Notes: generated from the letters alone by a model not told the origin. Shown: positions 27,960 to 37,318, counted from the first letter of the stretch. The stretch is 64,000 nt of DNA from Sphingopyxis italica (GCF_011926545.1 NZ_JAATIT010000002.1:558001-622000), one strand, 5' to 3'. Made by a program: numbers and translations.

Positions 27960-28745
27960 TTATCCAGACCGGGCATCTGAATCGCGAGCGAAAAGAAACC
28001 ACCGTGCGTCCGCTTCCAGGCCAAGTGCGGCCAGCGTCCCGCTCTTGAACGCACCCGTATCGATCCCGAGCCGATTCGCCTGCTCATCCGGACAGGCTGT
28101 TATCGTATGTCCGTGGACGATCATTTTGCCGTGATCGCCCATGTGGTCCAGAAAGTCGTCGCGTATCCAGCGCAGATCGTTCCGGTCCTGCTTTTCCAGT
28201 GGGACCCCGGGACGCACACCGGCATGAACAAAGGCAAAATCCCCTATTTCTATCAGGTCCTCGCCATTCCCCAAAAAATCGACATGGCGCGAGGGAACCA
28301 AAGTGGGGAGACGCGCCGCCACCTCGTCGAAGCTTGCCATTTCGAATCCCTCATCGTCGCCCCAATAACTCCGGATCGTCGCATCCCCGCCGATCCGCAT
28401 GAAATATTTCAAGCGGCGAACGTCGCCGGTCAGCGCTGCGAGAAAGCATTCCTCATGATTCCCGATCAGCAGACGCGTGTCGGAAAACTCGCGTTTCAAC
28501 TCCAGCGCACGCTCTACGACCCGCGCCGATTCAGGGCCGCGGTCCACAAGATCGCCCAGCAATATAATTGTCAGTTCCGCGGGCCCGCGGGCTTCATGGT
28601 CGGCGCGGATCATGTCTATAACCCGACCGAACAGATCATCGCGACCGTGGATGTCGCCGATCGCGTAGACGCGCCGCCCTTCAGGTATCGCGTGATGCCC
28701 CTGCGCACCCAGCGGACCTGCCTTGCTTTTACGCTTCCAGAACAT
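27960..28745 (-). CDS. Serine/threonine-type metallophosphoesterase
   Basis: About 261 residues from the Met at 28745 (MFWKRKSK); the frame is open to 28964, but the extra 73 residues look non-coding. The calcineurin-like metal site is complete: GDIHGRDD, LLGDLVDRGPES, IGNHEECFL, then IVHGHT and DTGAF. These are the motifs of the PPP family (protein or nucleotide phosphatases of the PrpE/ApaH type). It lies next to the exopolysaccharide genes, 141 bp upstream of the ligase-like gene. No Wzb-type tyrosine phosphatase is seen in the window, so this enzyme could act on the locus, but the substrate is not readable. Confidence 0.87.
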   Translation of the reverse strand: MFWKRKSKAGPLGAQGHHAIPEGRRVYAIGDIHGRDDLFGRVIDMIRADHEARGPAELTIILLGDLVDRGPESARVVERALELKREFSDTRLLIGNHEECFLAALTGDVRRLKYFMRIGGDATIRSYWGDDEGFEMASFDEVAARLPTLVPSRHVDFLGNGEDLIEIGDFAFVHAGVRPGVPLEKQDRNDLRWIRDDFLDHMGDHGKMIVHGHTITACPDEQANRLGIDTGAFKSGTLAALGLEADARWFLFARDSDARSG

Positions 28746-29011
28746 GGAAATCGACCGATCAAACGAATATTCGAGGAAAGGACCAACCGGCACCGCAGGA
28801 GCCGCGTCCGCGTTCCCTCTAGCGATCACCGATAACGATGACAACATACTCGCATTCCCGAGCCAAGGTTGCACTATATGGTCGCGCCGACCAAAAAATC
28901 CCCGGGCACGGCCCTTAACAGATTCGAAGATAATATTGGTTAGCGCGGGGTAACCGGCGCGCATTCGTCCGACATGCTGGCCGCCGCCGACACGACAGGA
29001 ATCTTGATCAA

Positions 29012-30139
29012 ATGGTCACACGAACGAAGATATTCGCCGTTTTTGGCACCAGACCCGAAGCGATCAAGATGTTCCCCGTCGTCCACGCGTTGCATCGGCA
29101 AGCCGCCGTGGCGGTACGTGTCTGCGTGACCGCCCAGCACCGCGAAATGCTCGACCAGGTGCTCGCGATCGCGCGCATCAAAGCCGATTTCGACCTCGAC
29201 GTGATGACGCCGAACCAGTCGCTCGACGCCCTGCTCGCCAGGCTGGTCACCGGGCTGGGCGAGACGTTCGATCGCGAGAAACCCGATCGCATCCTTGTCC
29301 ACGGCGACACGCTGACGACGATGGCGGCGACGCTCGCCGCCTATTTCCGCAAGATTCCCGTCGGCCATGTCGAGGCGGGGCTGCGCAGCGGAAACATCTA
29401 TCATCCTTGGCCCGAAGAGGTGAACCGCAAGGTCGCGGGCGCGGTCGCCGACCTGCATTTCGCGCCGACCGAAACCGCCGCGGCCGCCTTGCGCGCCGAA
29501 AATGTGCCCGCGGAGCGCATTCACGTCACCGGCAACACCGTGATCGACGCGCTGCTCGCGACCAAGGTGCGGATCGACGAAGAGCCGTCGCTCGCCGCCG
29601 GCCTCGACGCGCTGGCCGCGCGTTTTTCGGGCAGGCGGATTATCGCCGTTACTTCGCACCGCCGCGAGAATTTCGGCGAGGGCATGAAAGCCATCGCCGA
29701 TGCGATCGCCGGGATCGCCGCACGCGACGACGTCGCGGTCGTTTTTCCGGTCCACCCCAACCCGCATGTGCGCAGCGCGATGGAGCCGATTCTCGGCAAT
29801 CTGGCCAATGTCGCGCTGATCGACCCGCTCGACTATCCGCACTTCGTCCGCCTGCTCGGGATGAGCAGTCTCGTCCTCACCGACAGCGGCGGCGTGCAGG
29901 AAGAAGCGCCCTCGCTCGGCAAGCCGGTGCTCGTGATGCGCGAGACCACCGAACGCCCCGAGGGCATCGAGGCCGGCACCGCACGGCTCGTCGGCACCGA
30001 CAAAAATCGCATCGTTTCGGAAATTTTCAGCCTTTTGGACGATGAAAGCGCCTATAACGCCATGGCCCGCGCCCATAACCCGTTCGGGGACGGCCGCGCG
30101 GCGGAACGAATAGCGGAGATTGTTGCGCGTGCCCATTGA
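29012..30139 (+). CDS. wecB: UDP-N-acetylglucosamine 2-epimerase (non-hydrolysing)
   Basis: 375 residues. Interconverts UDP-GlcNAc and UDP-ManNAc. The family motifs are VFGTRPEAIKM, TAQHREMLDQ, VHGDTLTTMAATLAA, GHVEAGLRSGN, PEEVNRKV, VTGNTVIDALL, TSHRRENFGEGM, PVHPNPHV and TDSGGVQEEAPSLGKPVLVMRETTERPEG. Its end overlaps the start of wecC. The pair would supply UDP-ManNAc and its uronic acid, for use in the exopolysaccharide. Divergent from the phosphatase gene; a 47-bp or larger gap (to 28745) holds the control region. Confidence 0.96.
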   Translation: MVTRTKIFAVFGTRPEAIKMFPVVHALHRQAAVAVRVCVTAQHREMLDQVLAIARIKADFDLDVMTPNQSLDALLARLVTGLGETFDREKPDRILVHGDTLTTMAATLAAYFRKIPVGHVEAGLRSGNIYHPWPEEVNRKVAGAVADLHFAPTETAAAALRAENVPAERIHVTGNTVIDALLATKVRIDEEPSLAAGLDALAARFSGRRIIAVTSHRRENFGEGMKAIADAIAGIAARDDVAVVFPVHPNPHVRSAMEPILGNLANVALIDPLDYPHFVRLLGMSSLVLTDSGGVQEEAPSLGKPVLVMRETTERPEGIEAGTARLVGTDKNRIVSEIFSLLDDESAYNAMARAHNPFGDGRAAERIAEIVARAH

Positions 30140-31424
30140 TAGCGAACAGACGGTCACCGTCCTCGGCCTCGGCTATATCGGCCTGCCCACCGCCGCACTG
30201 ATCGCGCGCTCGGGCAACAAGGTTACCGGCGTCGATGTCAGCCGGCATGTCGTCGACACCGTCAACAACGGCAAGGTGCATATCGAGGAAGTCGATCTCG
30301 ACGGGCTCGTCCAGGGCGTCGTATCGCGCGGTGCGCTCACCGCCTCGACCGAGGTCGCACCCGCCGACGTCTTCGTCATCGCCGTGCCGACGCCGCACGA
30401 CGAGGAACATCGCCCCGACATCGGCCACGTCTTGTCGGCCGCGCGCGCGATTGCCCCCACACTTCAGCCAGGCAATCTCGTCATCCTCGAATCGACCTCG
30501 CCCGTCGGCACGACCGAAAAGGTCGCGGCGCTGCTCGCGGAGCTCCGCCCCGATCTCAAGGTCCCCGGCGCCTGCTCCGGCGCCGCCGACATCTTCGTCG
30601 CTTATTGCCCCGAACGCGTGCTGCCGGGGCGCATCCTCGTCGAGCTCGTCGATAACGACCGCTGCATCGGCGGCATCACCCCGCGCTGCGCACGCCGCGC
30701 GATGACCTTCTACCGCCAGTTCGTGCGCGGCGCCTGCGTCACCACCTCGGCGCGCGCCGCCGAAATGGTGAAGCTGGTCGAAAACAGCTACCGCGACGTC
30801 AACATCGCCTTCGCCAACGAGCTGTCGATGATGGCCGAGCATATGGGCGTCGATGTGTGGGAGGTCATTCGCCTCGCCAACCGCCACCCGCGCGTCAACA
30901 TCCTCCAGCCCGGCCCCGGCGTCGGCGGCCATTGCATCGCGGTCGATCCCTGGTTCCTCGTCCATGGGGCGCCCGATCACAGCCGCCTGATCCGCACCGC
31001 GCGCGAAGTGAACCTCGCCAAGACCGCGCATGTCATCGGTGCCGCCGAAATGCTCGTGTCGCAGCATCCGGAGGCGCGCGTCGCCTGCCTCGGCCTCGCC
31101 TTCAAGCCCAATATCGACGACTTCCGCGAAAGCCCCGCGGTCGAGGTCGCCGCCGCGCTGGCGCGCCGCTTCGGCAAGCAGATCGAGATCGTCGAGCCCT
31201 ATGCGCGCGGCCTGCCGATGGAATTTGCCGGCACCGGCGCCGAGCTGATCGACCTCGACAGCGCGCTCGCCGGCTGCGACCTTCTCATCGTCCTCGTCGA
31301 TCACGATCTTTTCAAGTCGATTCCGATCGAGGAACGCGTCGACAAGATCGTCTATGACACGCGCGGGCTGTGGCTCGACCAGCCGAACGGCGGAAACGGC
31401 AATCGTTTCAATCGCGCAGCCTGA
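30129..31424 (+). CDS. wecC: UDP-N-acetyl-D-mannosamine dehydrogenase
   Basis: About 431 residues. Two-step NAD+ oxidation of UDP-ManNAc to UDP-ManNAcA. The Rossmann phrase VLGLGYIGLPTAALIA is at the N-terminus, followed by PTPHDEEHRPD and ESTSPVGTT. The catalytic region reads NILQPGPGVGGHCIAVDPWFL with the active Cys in GGHC. The start is set at the GTG at 30129, which overlaps the wecB stop by 11 bases; TTG codons at 30120 and 30123 are also possible and have a GGAG nearby. The C-terminus is normal. Confidence 0.95.
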   Translation: MPIDSEQTVTVLGLGYIGLPTAALIARSGNKVTGVDVSRHVVDTVNNGKVHIEEVDLDGLVQGVVSRGALTASTEVAPADVFVIAVPTPHDEEHRPDIGHVLSAARAIAPTLQPGNLVILESTSPVGTTEKVAALLAELRPDLKVPGACSGAADIFVAYCPERVLPGRILVELVDNDRCIGGITPRCARRAMTFYRQFVRGACVTTSARAAEMVKLVENSYRDVNIAFANELSMMAEHMGVDVWEVIRLANRHPRVNILQPGPGVGGHCIAVDPWFLVHGAPDHSRLIRTAREVNLAKTAHVIGAAEMLVSQHPEARVACLGLAFKPNIDDFRESPAVEVAAALARRFGKQIEIVEPYARGLPMEFAGTGAELIDLDSALAGCDLLIVLVDHDLFKSIPIEERVDKIVYDTRGLWLDQPNGGNGNRFNRAA

Positions 31425-31469
31425 CCGATCACCCTTGACGCCCGGCGGCTGGCCCAACATGGTGGCGCC

Positions 31470-32276
31470 ATGTTTACCCGCCTCGAAACGATTATCGTCG
31501 ACAAGCCATGGGGGCGTGTCGACATCCCCCGCGATTTTGGCGATTTCGGCGATCGCCGTGTGGGCGAAATATGGTTTTCGCACCCCGCCGGCGACGATGC
31601 GCCGATCATGGTCAAATTCCTCTTCACCTCCGAACGCCTTTCGATCCAGGTCCATCCGGACGACGAAGCCGCGGCGGCCGCAGGCTATCCGCGCGGCAAG
31701 GAGGAGTGCTGGCTCGTCCTGGACGCCGAACCGGACGCCGAGCTTGGGGTCGGGCTGAACGTCGCCACGACGCGCGAGGCACTCCGCAGCGCCGCGCTCG
31801 ACGGATCGATCGTCGACATGGTCGACTGGCGCCCGGCACATACCCATGATTTCGTCTACAATCAGGCGGGAACGATCCACGCGATCGGCGCTGGGCTGAC
31901 CGTCGTCGAGGTGCAGCAGAATGTCGACTGCACCTATCGTCTCTATGACTATGGCCGGCCGCGCGAGCTGCATCTCGATGCCGGCCTCGCCGTATCCGAG
32001 ACCGCGCCGCGGCCAGATGCACGCGATCGCAGGGTCGACCCGAGCGAAAACCGCCCGCTCGTCGATGGCCCGCATTTCCGGCTGCTCCACCTGTCGGGCC
32101 CCGACGCGGCGGCTTCGCTGCCGCAGGAAAGGGCCGACTTCATCTTCACCCCTTTGTCCCAGGGATGCAGCATTGCTGGCGAAGAGGTAAAGCTCGGCGA
32201 ATGCGTGGCGACGGATCGCGCCGACGGCATCGCGCTCGCGTCCGGCGCTCGCGCACTGCTCTGTTGGCCCGCCTGA
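31470..32276 (+). CDS. manA: Mannose-6-phosphate isomerase, class I
   Basis: 268 residues. Converts fructose 6-phosphate and mannose 6-phosphate, the first step to GDP-mannose. The Zn site is visible in IQVHPDDEAA and RGKEECWLVL (Gln/His/Glu), with the third His in AGTIHAIG, and the phrase 'VDCTYRLYDYGRPRELH' follows. The length is near that of short Bacillus-type type I isomerases. It is followed 22 bp later by manC, whose product uses mannose 1-phosphate; the phosphomannomutase between them is not in this window. Confidence 0.92.
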   Translation: MFTRLETIIVDKPWGRVDIPRDFGDFGDRRVGEIWFSHPAGDDAPIMVKFLFTSERLSIQVHPDDEAAAAAGYPRGKEECWLVLDAEPDAELGVGLNVATTREALRSAALDGSIVDMVDWRPAHTHDFVYNQAGTIHAIGAGLTVVEVQQNVDCTYRLYDYGRPRELHLDAGLAVSETAPRPDARDRRVDPSENRPLVDGPHFRLLHLSGPDAAASLPQERADFIFTPLSQGCSIAGEEVKLGECVATDRADGIALASGARALLCWPA

Positions 32277-32298
32277 TTTCCTTTCCTAAAGGCCTGAT

Positions 32299-33372
32299 AT
32301 GAACAGCATCGTCCCCGTCATCCTTTCCGGCGGCTCCGGCACGCGCCTGTGGCCCGTGTCGACCGGCGCCGCGCCGAAGCAGTTCCAGCCGCTGACCGGA
32401 AGCGAAAGCATGTTCCGGCAAACGCTCGATCGGGTGTCCGACCGCACGCGCTTCGCCGCGACGCTCATCGTTTGCGGTCCCGGTCATGTCGACCATGTGG
32501 AAACCGATCTGGCGGCCGCGGGGGTTACCGATGCGCGGATCATCGTCGAGCCCGCGGCGCGCAACACCGCTCCGGCGATCGCCCTCGCCGCGCTCTCGAC
32601 GCTCGCCGCCGATCCTGCCGCGATGATCCTCGTGATGCCGGCAGACCATGTGATGACCGACGTATCGGCCTTCCTCGACGCGATCGCGACCGCGCGACCC
32701 GCAGTCGAAGCCGGCGCGCTCGCGACCTTCGGTATCGCTCCCGCCTATCCCGAGACCGGCTATGGCTATATCGCCGCGGGCGAGCCGCTGAACGGTACGC
32801 CGGGGGTCCACGCGGTGCGGCGCTTCGTCGAAAAGCCGGCGCGTGACAAGGCCGAGGCGATGCTCGCCGAGGGGGGCCATTACTGGAACGCCGGCATCTT
32901 CCTGATGCGCGCCGACCGTTTCCTCGCCGAACTCGAACGCCAGAATCCCGCCATGGCCTCGACCTGCATCGCCGCCGTCGCGAGGGCGCGGCAGGATGGC
33001 GCAAAGATCCATCCCGATCGCGACGCGTTTCTCGCCAGCCCGTCGGACTCGATCGACTATGCGGTGATGGAGGGCGCCGAACGCGTCGTCGTCGCTCCCG
33101 TCGATCCCGGCTGGTCGGACGTCGGCGGCTGGGCTGCGATGCACGATCTGGGCGAGAAGGACGACGCCGGCAACGTCCGCATCGGCGATGTTATCGCGAT
33201 CGGGGCGGAGGGCAATTATCTTCGCGCCGAGAGCGGCCGGCGCATCGCCGTCGTCGGTGTTTCCGACCTGATCGTCGTCACGCACGGCGAAGATGTCCTC
33301 ATCATCCCGAAAGGCCGCGCACAGGAAGTCAAGGCGATCGTCGAACATCTGGCGGCGATCCCCGAGACCTGA
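32299..33372 (+). CDS. manC: Mannose-1-phosphate guanylyltransferase
   Basis: 357 residues. Makes GDP-mannose from GTP and mannose 1-phosphate. The nucleotidyltransferase signature [11 protein letters not shown] (11-21) with PKQF at 30-33 is present, as are [20 protein letters not shown] and [10 protein letters not shown]. It lacks the C-terminal isomerase domain of the bifunctional AlgA/CpsB type, in line with a separate manA just upstream. Product is used by gmd (12447-13574). Confidence 0.95.
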   Translation: MNSIVPVILSGGSGTRLWPVSTGAAPKQFQPLTGSESMFRQTLDRVSDRTRFAATLIVCGPGHVDHVETDLAAAGVTDARIIVEPAARNTAPAIALAALSTLAADPAAMILVMPADHVMTDVSAFLDAIATARPAVEAGALATFGIAPAYPETGYGYIAAGEPLNGTPGVHAVRRFVEKPARDKAEAMLAEGGHYWNAGIFLMRADRFLAELERQNPAMASTCIAAVARARQDGAKIHPDRDAFLASPSDSIDYAVMEGAERVVVAPVDPGWSDVGGWAAMHDLGEKDDAGNVRIGDVIAIGAEGNYLRAESGRRIAVVGVSDLIVVTHGEDVLIIPKGRAQEVKAIVEHLAAIPET

Positions 33373-33424
33373 CCGCCGCGCCCTCCCCTTGCGGCCCCGC
33401 CCGCCATCGCCCATATCGCGCCAC

Positions 33425-33991
33425 ATGACCAATCCCCACGCGCAAAGTGCCGCGCCCTGGCACGGAACCACCATCCTCTCGGCCCGCAGCGACGACAAGG
33501 TCGTCATCATCGGCGATGGCCAGGTGTCGATGGGTCAGACGGTGATGAAGCCCAACGCGAAGAAAGTACGCCGCCTCCACGACGGCGGCGTCATCGGCGG
33601 CTTCGCGGGTGCGACCGCCGACGCCTTCACCCTCTTCGAACGCCTTGAAGCCAAGCTCGAGCGCCACAACGGCCAGCTGCTCCGCGCGGCGGTCGAACTT
33701 GCCAAGGATTGGCGCACCGACAAATATCTCCGCAATCTGGAGGCGATGATGATCGTCGCCGACAAGGAGGTCACGCTCGTCATCACCGGCAATGGCGACG
33801 TGCTTGAACCCTTGGGCGGCATTGCGGCGATCGGCTCGGGGGGCAATTACGCGCTCTCGGCCGCGCGCGCGCTCGCCGACTATGAAAAGGACCCCGCGGT
33901 GCTGACGAAGAAGGCGATGGAGGTCGCCGCCGACATCTGCGTCTACACCAACGACCAGTTCACATCCGAGACCATCGACATCAAGGGCTGA
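33425..33991 (+). CDS. hslV: ATP-dependent protease HslVU peptidase subunit
   Basis: 188 residues. N-terminal-nucleophile peptidase with the catalytic Thr at residue 15 after processing ([11 protein letters not shown]), followed by [16 protein letters not shown], and [18 protein letters not shown]; the C-terminus contains the [15 protein letters not shown] phrase. The start ATG at 33425 follows 52 bp after manC. Forms a two-ring complex with HslU, whose gene is not directly next but 1164 bp further on. Confidence 0.95.
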   Translation: MTNPHAQSAAPWHGTTILSARSDDKVVIIGDGQVSMGQTVMKPNAKKVRRLHDGGVIGGFAGATADAFTLFERLEAKLERHNGQLLRAAVELAKDWRTDKYLRNLEAMMIVADKEVTLVITGNGDVLEPLGGIAAIGSGGNYALSAARALADYEKDPAVLTKKAMEVAADICVYTNDQFTSETIDIKG

Positions 33992-34008
33992 TCGCTTATG
34001 GTCGCGGG

Positions 34009-35094
34009 GTGATTCAAACGCTCCCCCGCCGCCATTTCGTTGCCGCCTCGGCCGCGCTCACCCTCCCGGGCTGCGCGGCCACCACCGCGCGCACGCCCGC
34101 ATCGTGCCTAATGCCCGTCATGGCCTCGCCCGATCGGGTCATCCGCACCCTCGCGGGCCTCCGCCCCTATCGCCCGGGCGGCTTCGTCGTCCGCGCCGAT
34201 ACGCTCGGCGCCAAGCGGCTCGTCCATAATTACGGCCATGGCGGGTCGGGCATCACGATGAGCTGGGGCACCGCAAAGCTCGCGGTCGAAATGGGCGCCC
34301 CCGGGCACAGCGGCCCCGTCGCGGTGATCGGCGCCGGCATCGTCGGCCTGTCGACCGCGCGGCTGCTGCAGGAAGCGGGCTTCCCTGTCACCGTCTACGC
34401 CAAGGCGCTGCCGCCCGATACCACCTCGAACATCGCCGGCGGGCAGTTCCACCCCTTCGGCCTGTTCAGCGCCGATGCCGTGACGCCGGAGTGGCGGCGG
34501 CAATTCACCGCGGCGCTCGATTACAGCTGGCGGCGCTTCCAGATCATGGTCGGCGACGATTATGGCGTGCGCTGGCTGACGACCTATTCTGAAGGCTCGC
34601 CCGAGGAGCCCAAGCTTGCGACCTTCCCGCCCGCCGCACGCGCGCTCCGCCCGGATGAGCACCCGTTCCCGGTCGAGCGGCTCTGGCAATATGACACGAT
34701 ATATGTCGAGACGGGCCGCTACCTCCGCCAGATGATGCGCGATATCGAGGGTGCGGGCGGCCGCATCGTGGTGCGCGACTTCGCTTCGCCCGCCGAGATC
34801 GCGTCGCTCTCCGAAACGCTCGTCTTCAACTGCACCGGGCTCGGCGCACGCGAGCTGTTCGGCGACATGGAATTGATCCCGATCCGGGGCCAGCTCGCGA
34901 TCCTCATCCCCCAGCCCGAGGTCCGCTACGCCTTCACGGGCGAGGCGGGCTATATGTTCCCGCGCCCCGACGGGATCGTGATCGGCGGCAGCTACGAGCG
35001 AAACCAGTGGGGGACCGAGCCCCAGCCCGAACGCATCGCGCGCATCGTCGCCGCGCATCAGCGGCTTTTCTCCGGATTCCGCTGTCCCGCTTGA
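34009..35094 (+). CDS. D-amino-acid-oxidase-like FAD protein with circularly permuted order, predicted Tat lipoprotein
   Basis: 361 residues, start GTG at 34009. It begins LPRRHFVAASAALTLPGC, a twin-arginine leader with a lipobox-like LPGC (Cys22). Residues 41-95 read DRVIRTLAGLRPYRPGGF and VHNYGHGGSGITMSWG: this is the D-amino acid oxidase signature, which in the known enzymes is at the C-terminal end. Then comes AVIGAGIVGLSTARLL (105-120), the FAD Rossmann motif that is normally at the N-terminus. The remainder follows DAO order and the protein ends where the Arg-Pro-rich segment would begin. So the family's last part is moved to the front. A DAO/glycine-oxidase-like oxidation of amino acids or amines in the periplasm is likely. 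Placed between hslV and hslU, 17 bp after hslV. Confidence 0.85.
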   Translation: MIQTLPRRHFVAASAALTLPGCAATTARTPASCLMPVMASPDRVIRTLAGLRPYRPGGFVVRADTLGAKRLVHNYGHGGSGITMSWGTAKLAVEMGAPGHSGPVAVIGAGIVGLSTARLLQEAGFPVTVYAKALPPDTTSNIAGGQFHPFGLFSADAVTPEWRRQFTAALDYSWRRFQIMVGDDYGVRWLTTYSEGSPEEPKLATFPPAARALRPDEHPFPVERLWQYDTIYVETGRYLRQMMRDIEGAGGRIVVRDFASPAEIASLSETLVFNCTGLGARELFGDMELIPIRGQLAILIPQPEVRYAFTGEAGYMFPRPDGIVIGGSYERNQWGTEPQPERIARIVAAHQRLFSGFRCPA

Positions 35095-35155
35095 CTTGAA
35101 CCGGCCCCTTCCCATCTAGCGGTCACATGAATTTCTGTCTGGAACTCTCCACAAA

Positions 35156-36457
35156 ATGAACAAAGACCTGACCCCGAAGGCGATCGTCGCCGCGCTCGAC
35201 ACGCATATCATCGGCCAGACCGCGGCGAAGCGCGCGGTCGCCGTCGCCCTGCGCAACCGCTGGCGCCGCCAGCAGCTCGCGCCCGACCTCCGCGACGAGG
35301 TGAGCCCCAAGAATATCCTGATGATCGGCCCTACGGGCTGCGGCAAGACCGAGATTTCGCGGCGCCTCGCCAAGCTCGCCGACGCGCCGTTCATCAAGGT
35401 CGAGGCGACCAAATTCACCGAGGTCGGCTATGTCGGCCGCGACGTCGAACAGATCGCGCGCGACCTCGTCGAGGAGGCTGTGCGGCTCGAAAAGGACCGC
35501 CGCCGCGAAGCGGTGCGCGCCGCCGCCGAGGAGGCCGCGATGGAACGGCTGCTCGATGCTCTCACGGGCAAGGGCGCCAGCGAGGCGACGCGCCAGAGCT
35601 TCCGCCAGCGCATCCGCGAAGGCCATCTCGACGACAGCGAAGTCGAGGTCGAGGTCGCCGACGCCCCGAGCATGAACTTCGAGCTGCCCGGCCAGCCGGG
35701 GCAGATGAGCATGATCAACCTGTCCGACATGCTCGGCAAGGCGATGGGCGGCCCGCCCAAGAAGCGCCGCAAGCTGACGGTTCTCGAAGCCGCGACGCGG
35801 CTGATCGAAGAAGAGCAGGACAAGCGGCTCGACCAGGACGACGTCGCGCGCGTCGCGCTCGCCGACGCCGAGGCGAACGGCATCGTCTTCCTCGATGAAA
35901 TCGATAAAATTGCCGTCAGCGACGTGCGCGGCGGCTCGGTCAGCCGCGAGGGCGTCCAGCGCGACCTGCTGCCGCTGATCGAGGGTACGACCGTTGCGAC
36001 CAAATATGGCCCGATGAAGACTGACCATATTCTCTTCATCGCATCGGGCGCCTTCCACGTCGCCAAGCCGAGCGACCTGCTCCCCGAACTCCAGGGCCGC
36101 CTCCCGATCCGCGTCGAGCTCGGCGCGCTTTCGGAAGAGGATTTCGTCCGCATTCTCAGCGAGACCAAGGCCGGCCTTCCCGAACAATATGCGGCGCTGC
36201 TCGGCACCGAGGGAGTCACGCTGAACTTCAGCGACGACGCCATCGCGCGCGTCGCGAAACTTGCCGCACAAGTAAATGAAAAGGTAGAGAATATCGGAGC
36301 GCGTCGCCTCCAGACGATCATGGAGCGGCTGGTCGAGGAGATCAGCTTCACCGCGGAGGATGCGGGCGGCACGACGCTCGACATCGACGCCGCCTATGTC
36401 GACAGCCAGCTCGCCGACGTCGTCGGCGACACCGACCTCAGCAAATATGTGCTTTAA
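35156..36457 (+). CDS. hslU: ATP-dependent protease ATPase subunit HslU
   Basis: 433 residues. AAA+ unfoldase of the HslVU protease. Walker A is GPTGCGKT (58-65), the VGYVGRDVE pore motif follows, a variable I-domain lies at about 110-240, Walker B is [10 protein letters not shown] (after the I-domain), and the sensor-2/C-terminal end is DLSKYVL, the family C-terminus that inserts into HslV. Separated from hslV by the oxidoreductase gene. Followed by a 12-bp-stem hairpin. Confidence 0.96.
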   Translation: MNKDLTPKAIVAALDTHIIGQTAAKRAVAVALRNRWRRQQLAPDLRDEVSPKNILMIGPTGCGKTEISRRLAKLADAPFIKVEATKFTEVGYVGRDVEQIARDLVEEAVRLEKDRRREAVRAAAEEAAMERLLDALTGKGASEATRQSFRQRIREGHLDDSEVEVEVADAPSMNFELPGQPGQMSMINLSDMLGKAMGGPPKKRRKLTVLEAATRLIEEEQDKRLDQDDVARVALADAEANGIVFLDEIDKIAVSDVRGGSVSREGVQRDLLPLIEGTTVATKYGPMKTDHILFIASGAFHVAKPSDLLPELQGRLPIRVELGALSEEDFVRILSETKAGLPEQYAALLGTEGVTLNFSDDAIARVAKLAAQVNEKVENIGARRLQTIMERLVEEISFTAEDAGGTTLDIDAAYVDSQLADVVGDTDLSKYVL

Positions 36458-36498
36458 GCTGAAGGCAGCCTTCGGCCGGTTGTGGCCTCCCTTGCAAT

Positions 36499-36527
36499 CG
36501 TCATCCCGGACTTGATCCGGGATGACG
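36499..36527. terminator. Hairpin after hslU, REP-like core
   Basis: CGTCATCCCGGA and TCCGGGATGACG form a perfect 12-bp stem with a 5-base loop (36511-36515), 41 bp after the hslU stop. The same GTCATCCCGG core occurs in the 28-bp arms at 47750-47827, a repeat type frequent in alphaproteobacteria. It may end the hslVU transcript. Confidence 0.6.
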
Positions 36528-36633
36528 AAAAGAGATGTCGGCTTCACACGCCATTGTGGACAAAGGGCGTGCCGGGGCTAAACGAGGTCGAACGCAAGGG
36601 CACGGCTCTTCAATCGCCGTGGGGAGCGCCATA

Positions 36634-37209
36634 ATGATCGATATGCCCGCCGAACCGCCGCCAGCGCACGAACAGGTCATTGAACAGCGGCTCGCCCAGT
36701 GCGGACTAGACATCGGGGGCGTATCTGTCCGGTTCGAGGATTATCTTCAAAGCACTGAAATAGTTATTCGACCCACCGCCGGCGCGACCGTCGATCACTT
36801 CGAGTGCATCAAAAACGCTGCCGGTTACGAGATAGTCACGTTCGAAGATCGAGAGATGTATCAAGCCTACAGCGACTATACGGCGGAGTTGGCCCGCCCC
36901 GAGATGCTGGAGAGCTTGAAGGCCCGCCTTCAGGAAAAGGGGCTGCTGGAAGCTTTGCCGGAGCGCGCTAGCTTCGAAAACTTGGACGCCTATGCGAAAG
37001 CACTCGAAGCACATGGCGGCGTTGCCCCGGGCTCGGTATTGCGGGTGTACGGCGACGAAATCCTCTTTTATCCACCGCGCGACGGCGAGAGTCCTGCAGC
37101 TTTCGTCGATCATTATTCCGACTTAATAGGAATAATCGGCTATTTATCGGTGCGTGACGGGCTGCGCTTCGCATTTATCGGCAACGAGCAGTTTTCCGAG
37201 GAGCGATGA
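36634..37209 (+). CDS. Hypothetical cytoplasmic protein
   Basis: About 191 residues from the ATG at 36634 (MIDMPAEPP), which follows GGGGAG at good spacing; an open frame goes back to 36535 without support. No signal, no membrane segment. It is acidic, with mixed alpha/beta pattern. No family I recognise. Base use (more A and T at third positions, e.g. runs such as aaaaacgctgccgg) is looser than in neighbours, which may hint at recent gain. It stands alone between hslU and rodZ. Confidence 0.7.
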   Translation: MIDMPAEPPPAHEQVIEQRLAQCGLDIGGVSVRFEDYLQSTEIVIRPTAGATVDHFECIKNAAGYEIVTFEDREMYQAYSDYTAELARPEMLESLKARLQEKGLLEALPERASFENLDAYAKALEAHGGVAPGSVLRVYGDEILFYPPRDGESPAAFVDHYSDLIGIIGYLSVRDGLRFAFIGNEQFSEER

Positions 37210-37318
37210 TTAAGACGCGGCACTTCGCATCCGTCCACCCGAATTCGCAAACTCTCACGCCATCGCGCGCCCGACTCAAGGCCCGCATCAACAAACCCAA
37301 ATCCGCTTCTTTTCAAAC

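Noticed and set aside
30027..32090. A 687-codon minus-strand frame across wecC and manA
   Set aside because: Antisense shadow of two well-supported genes; no motif in its translation.
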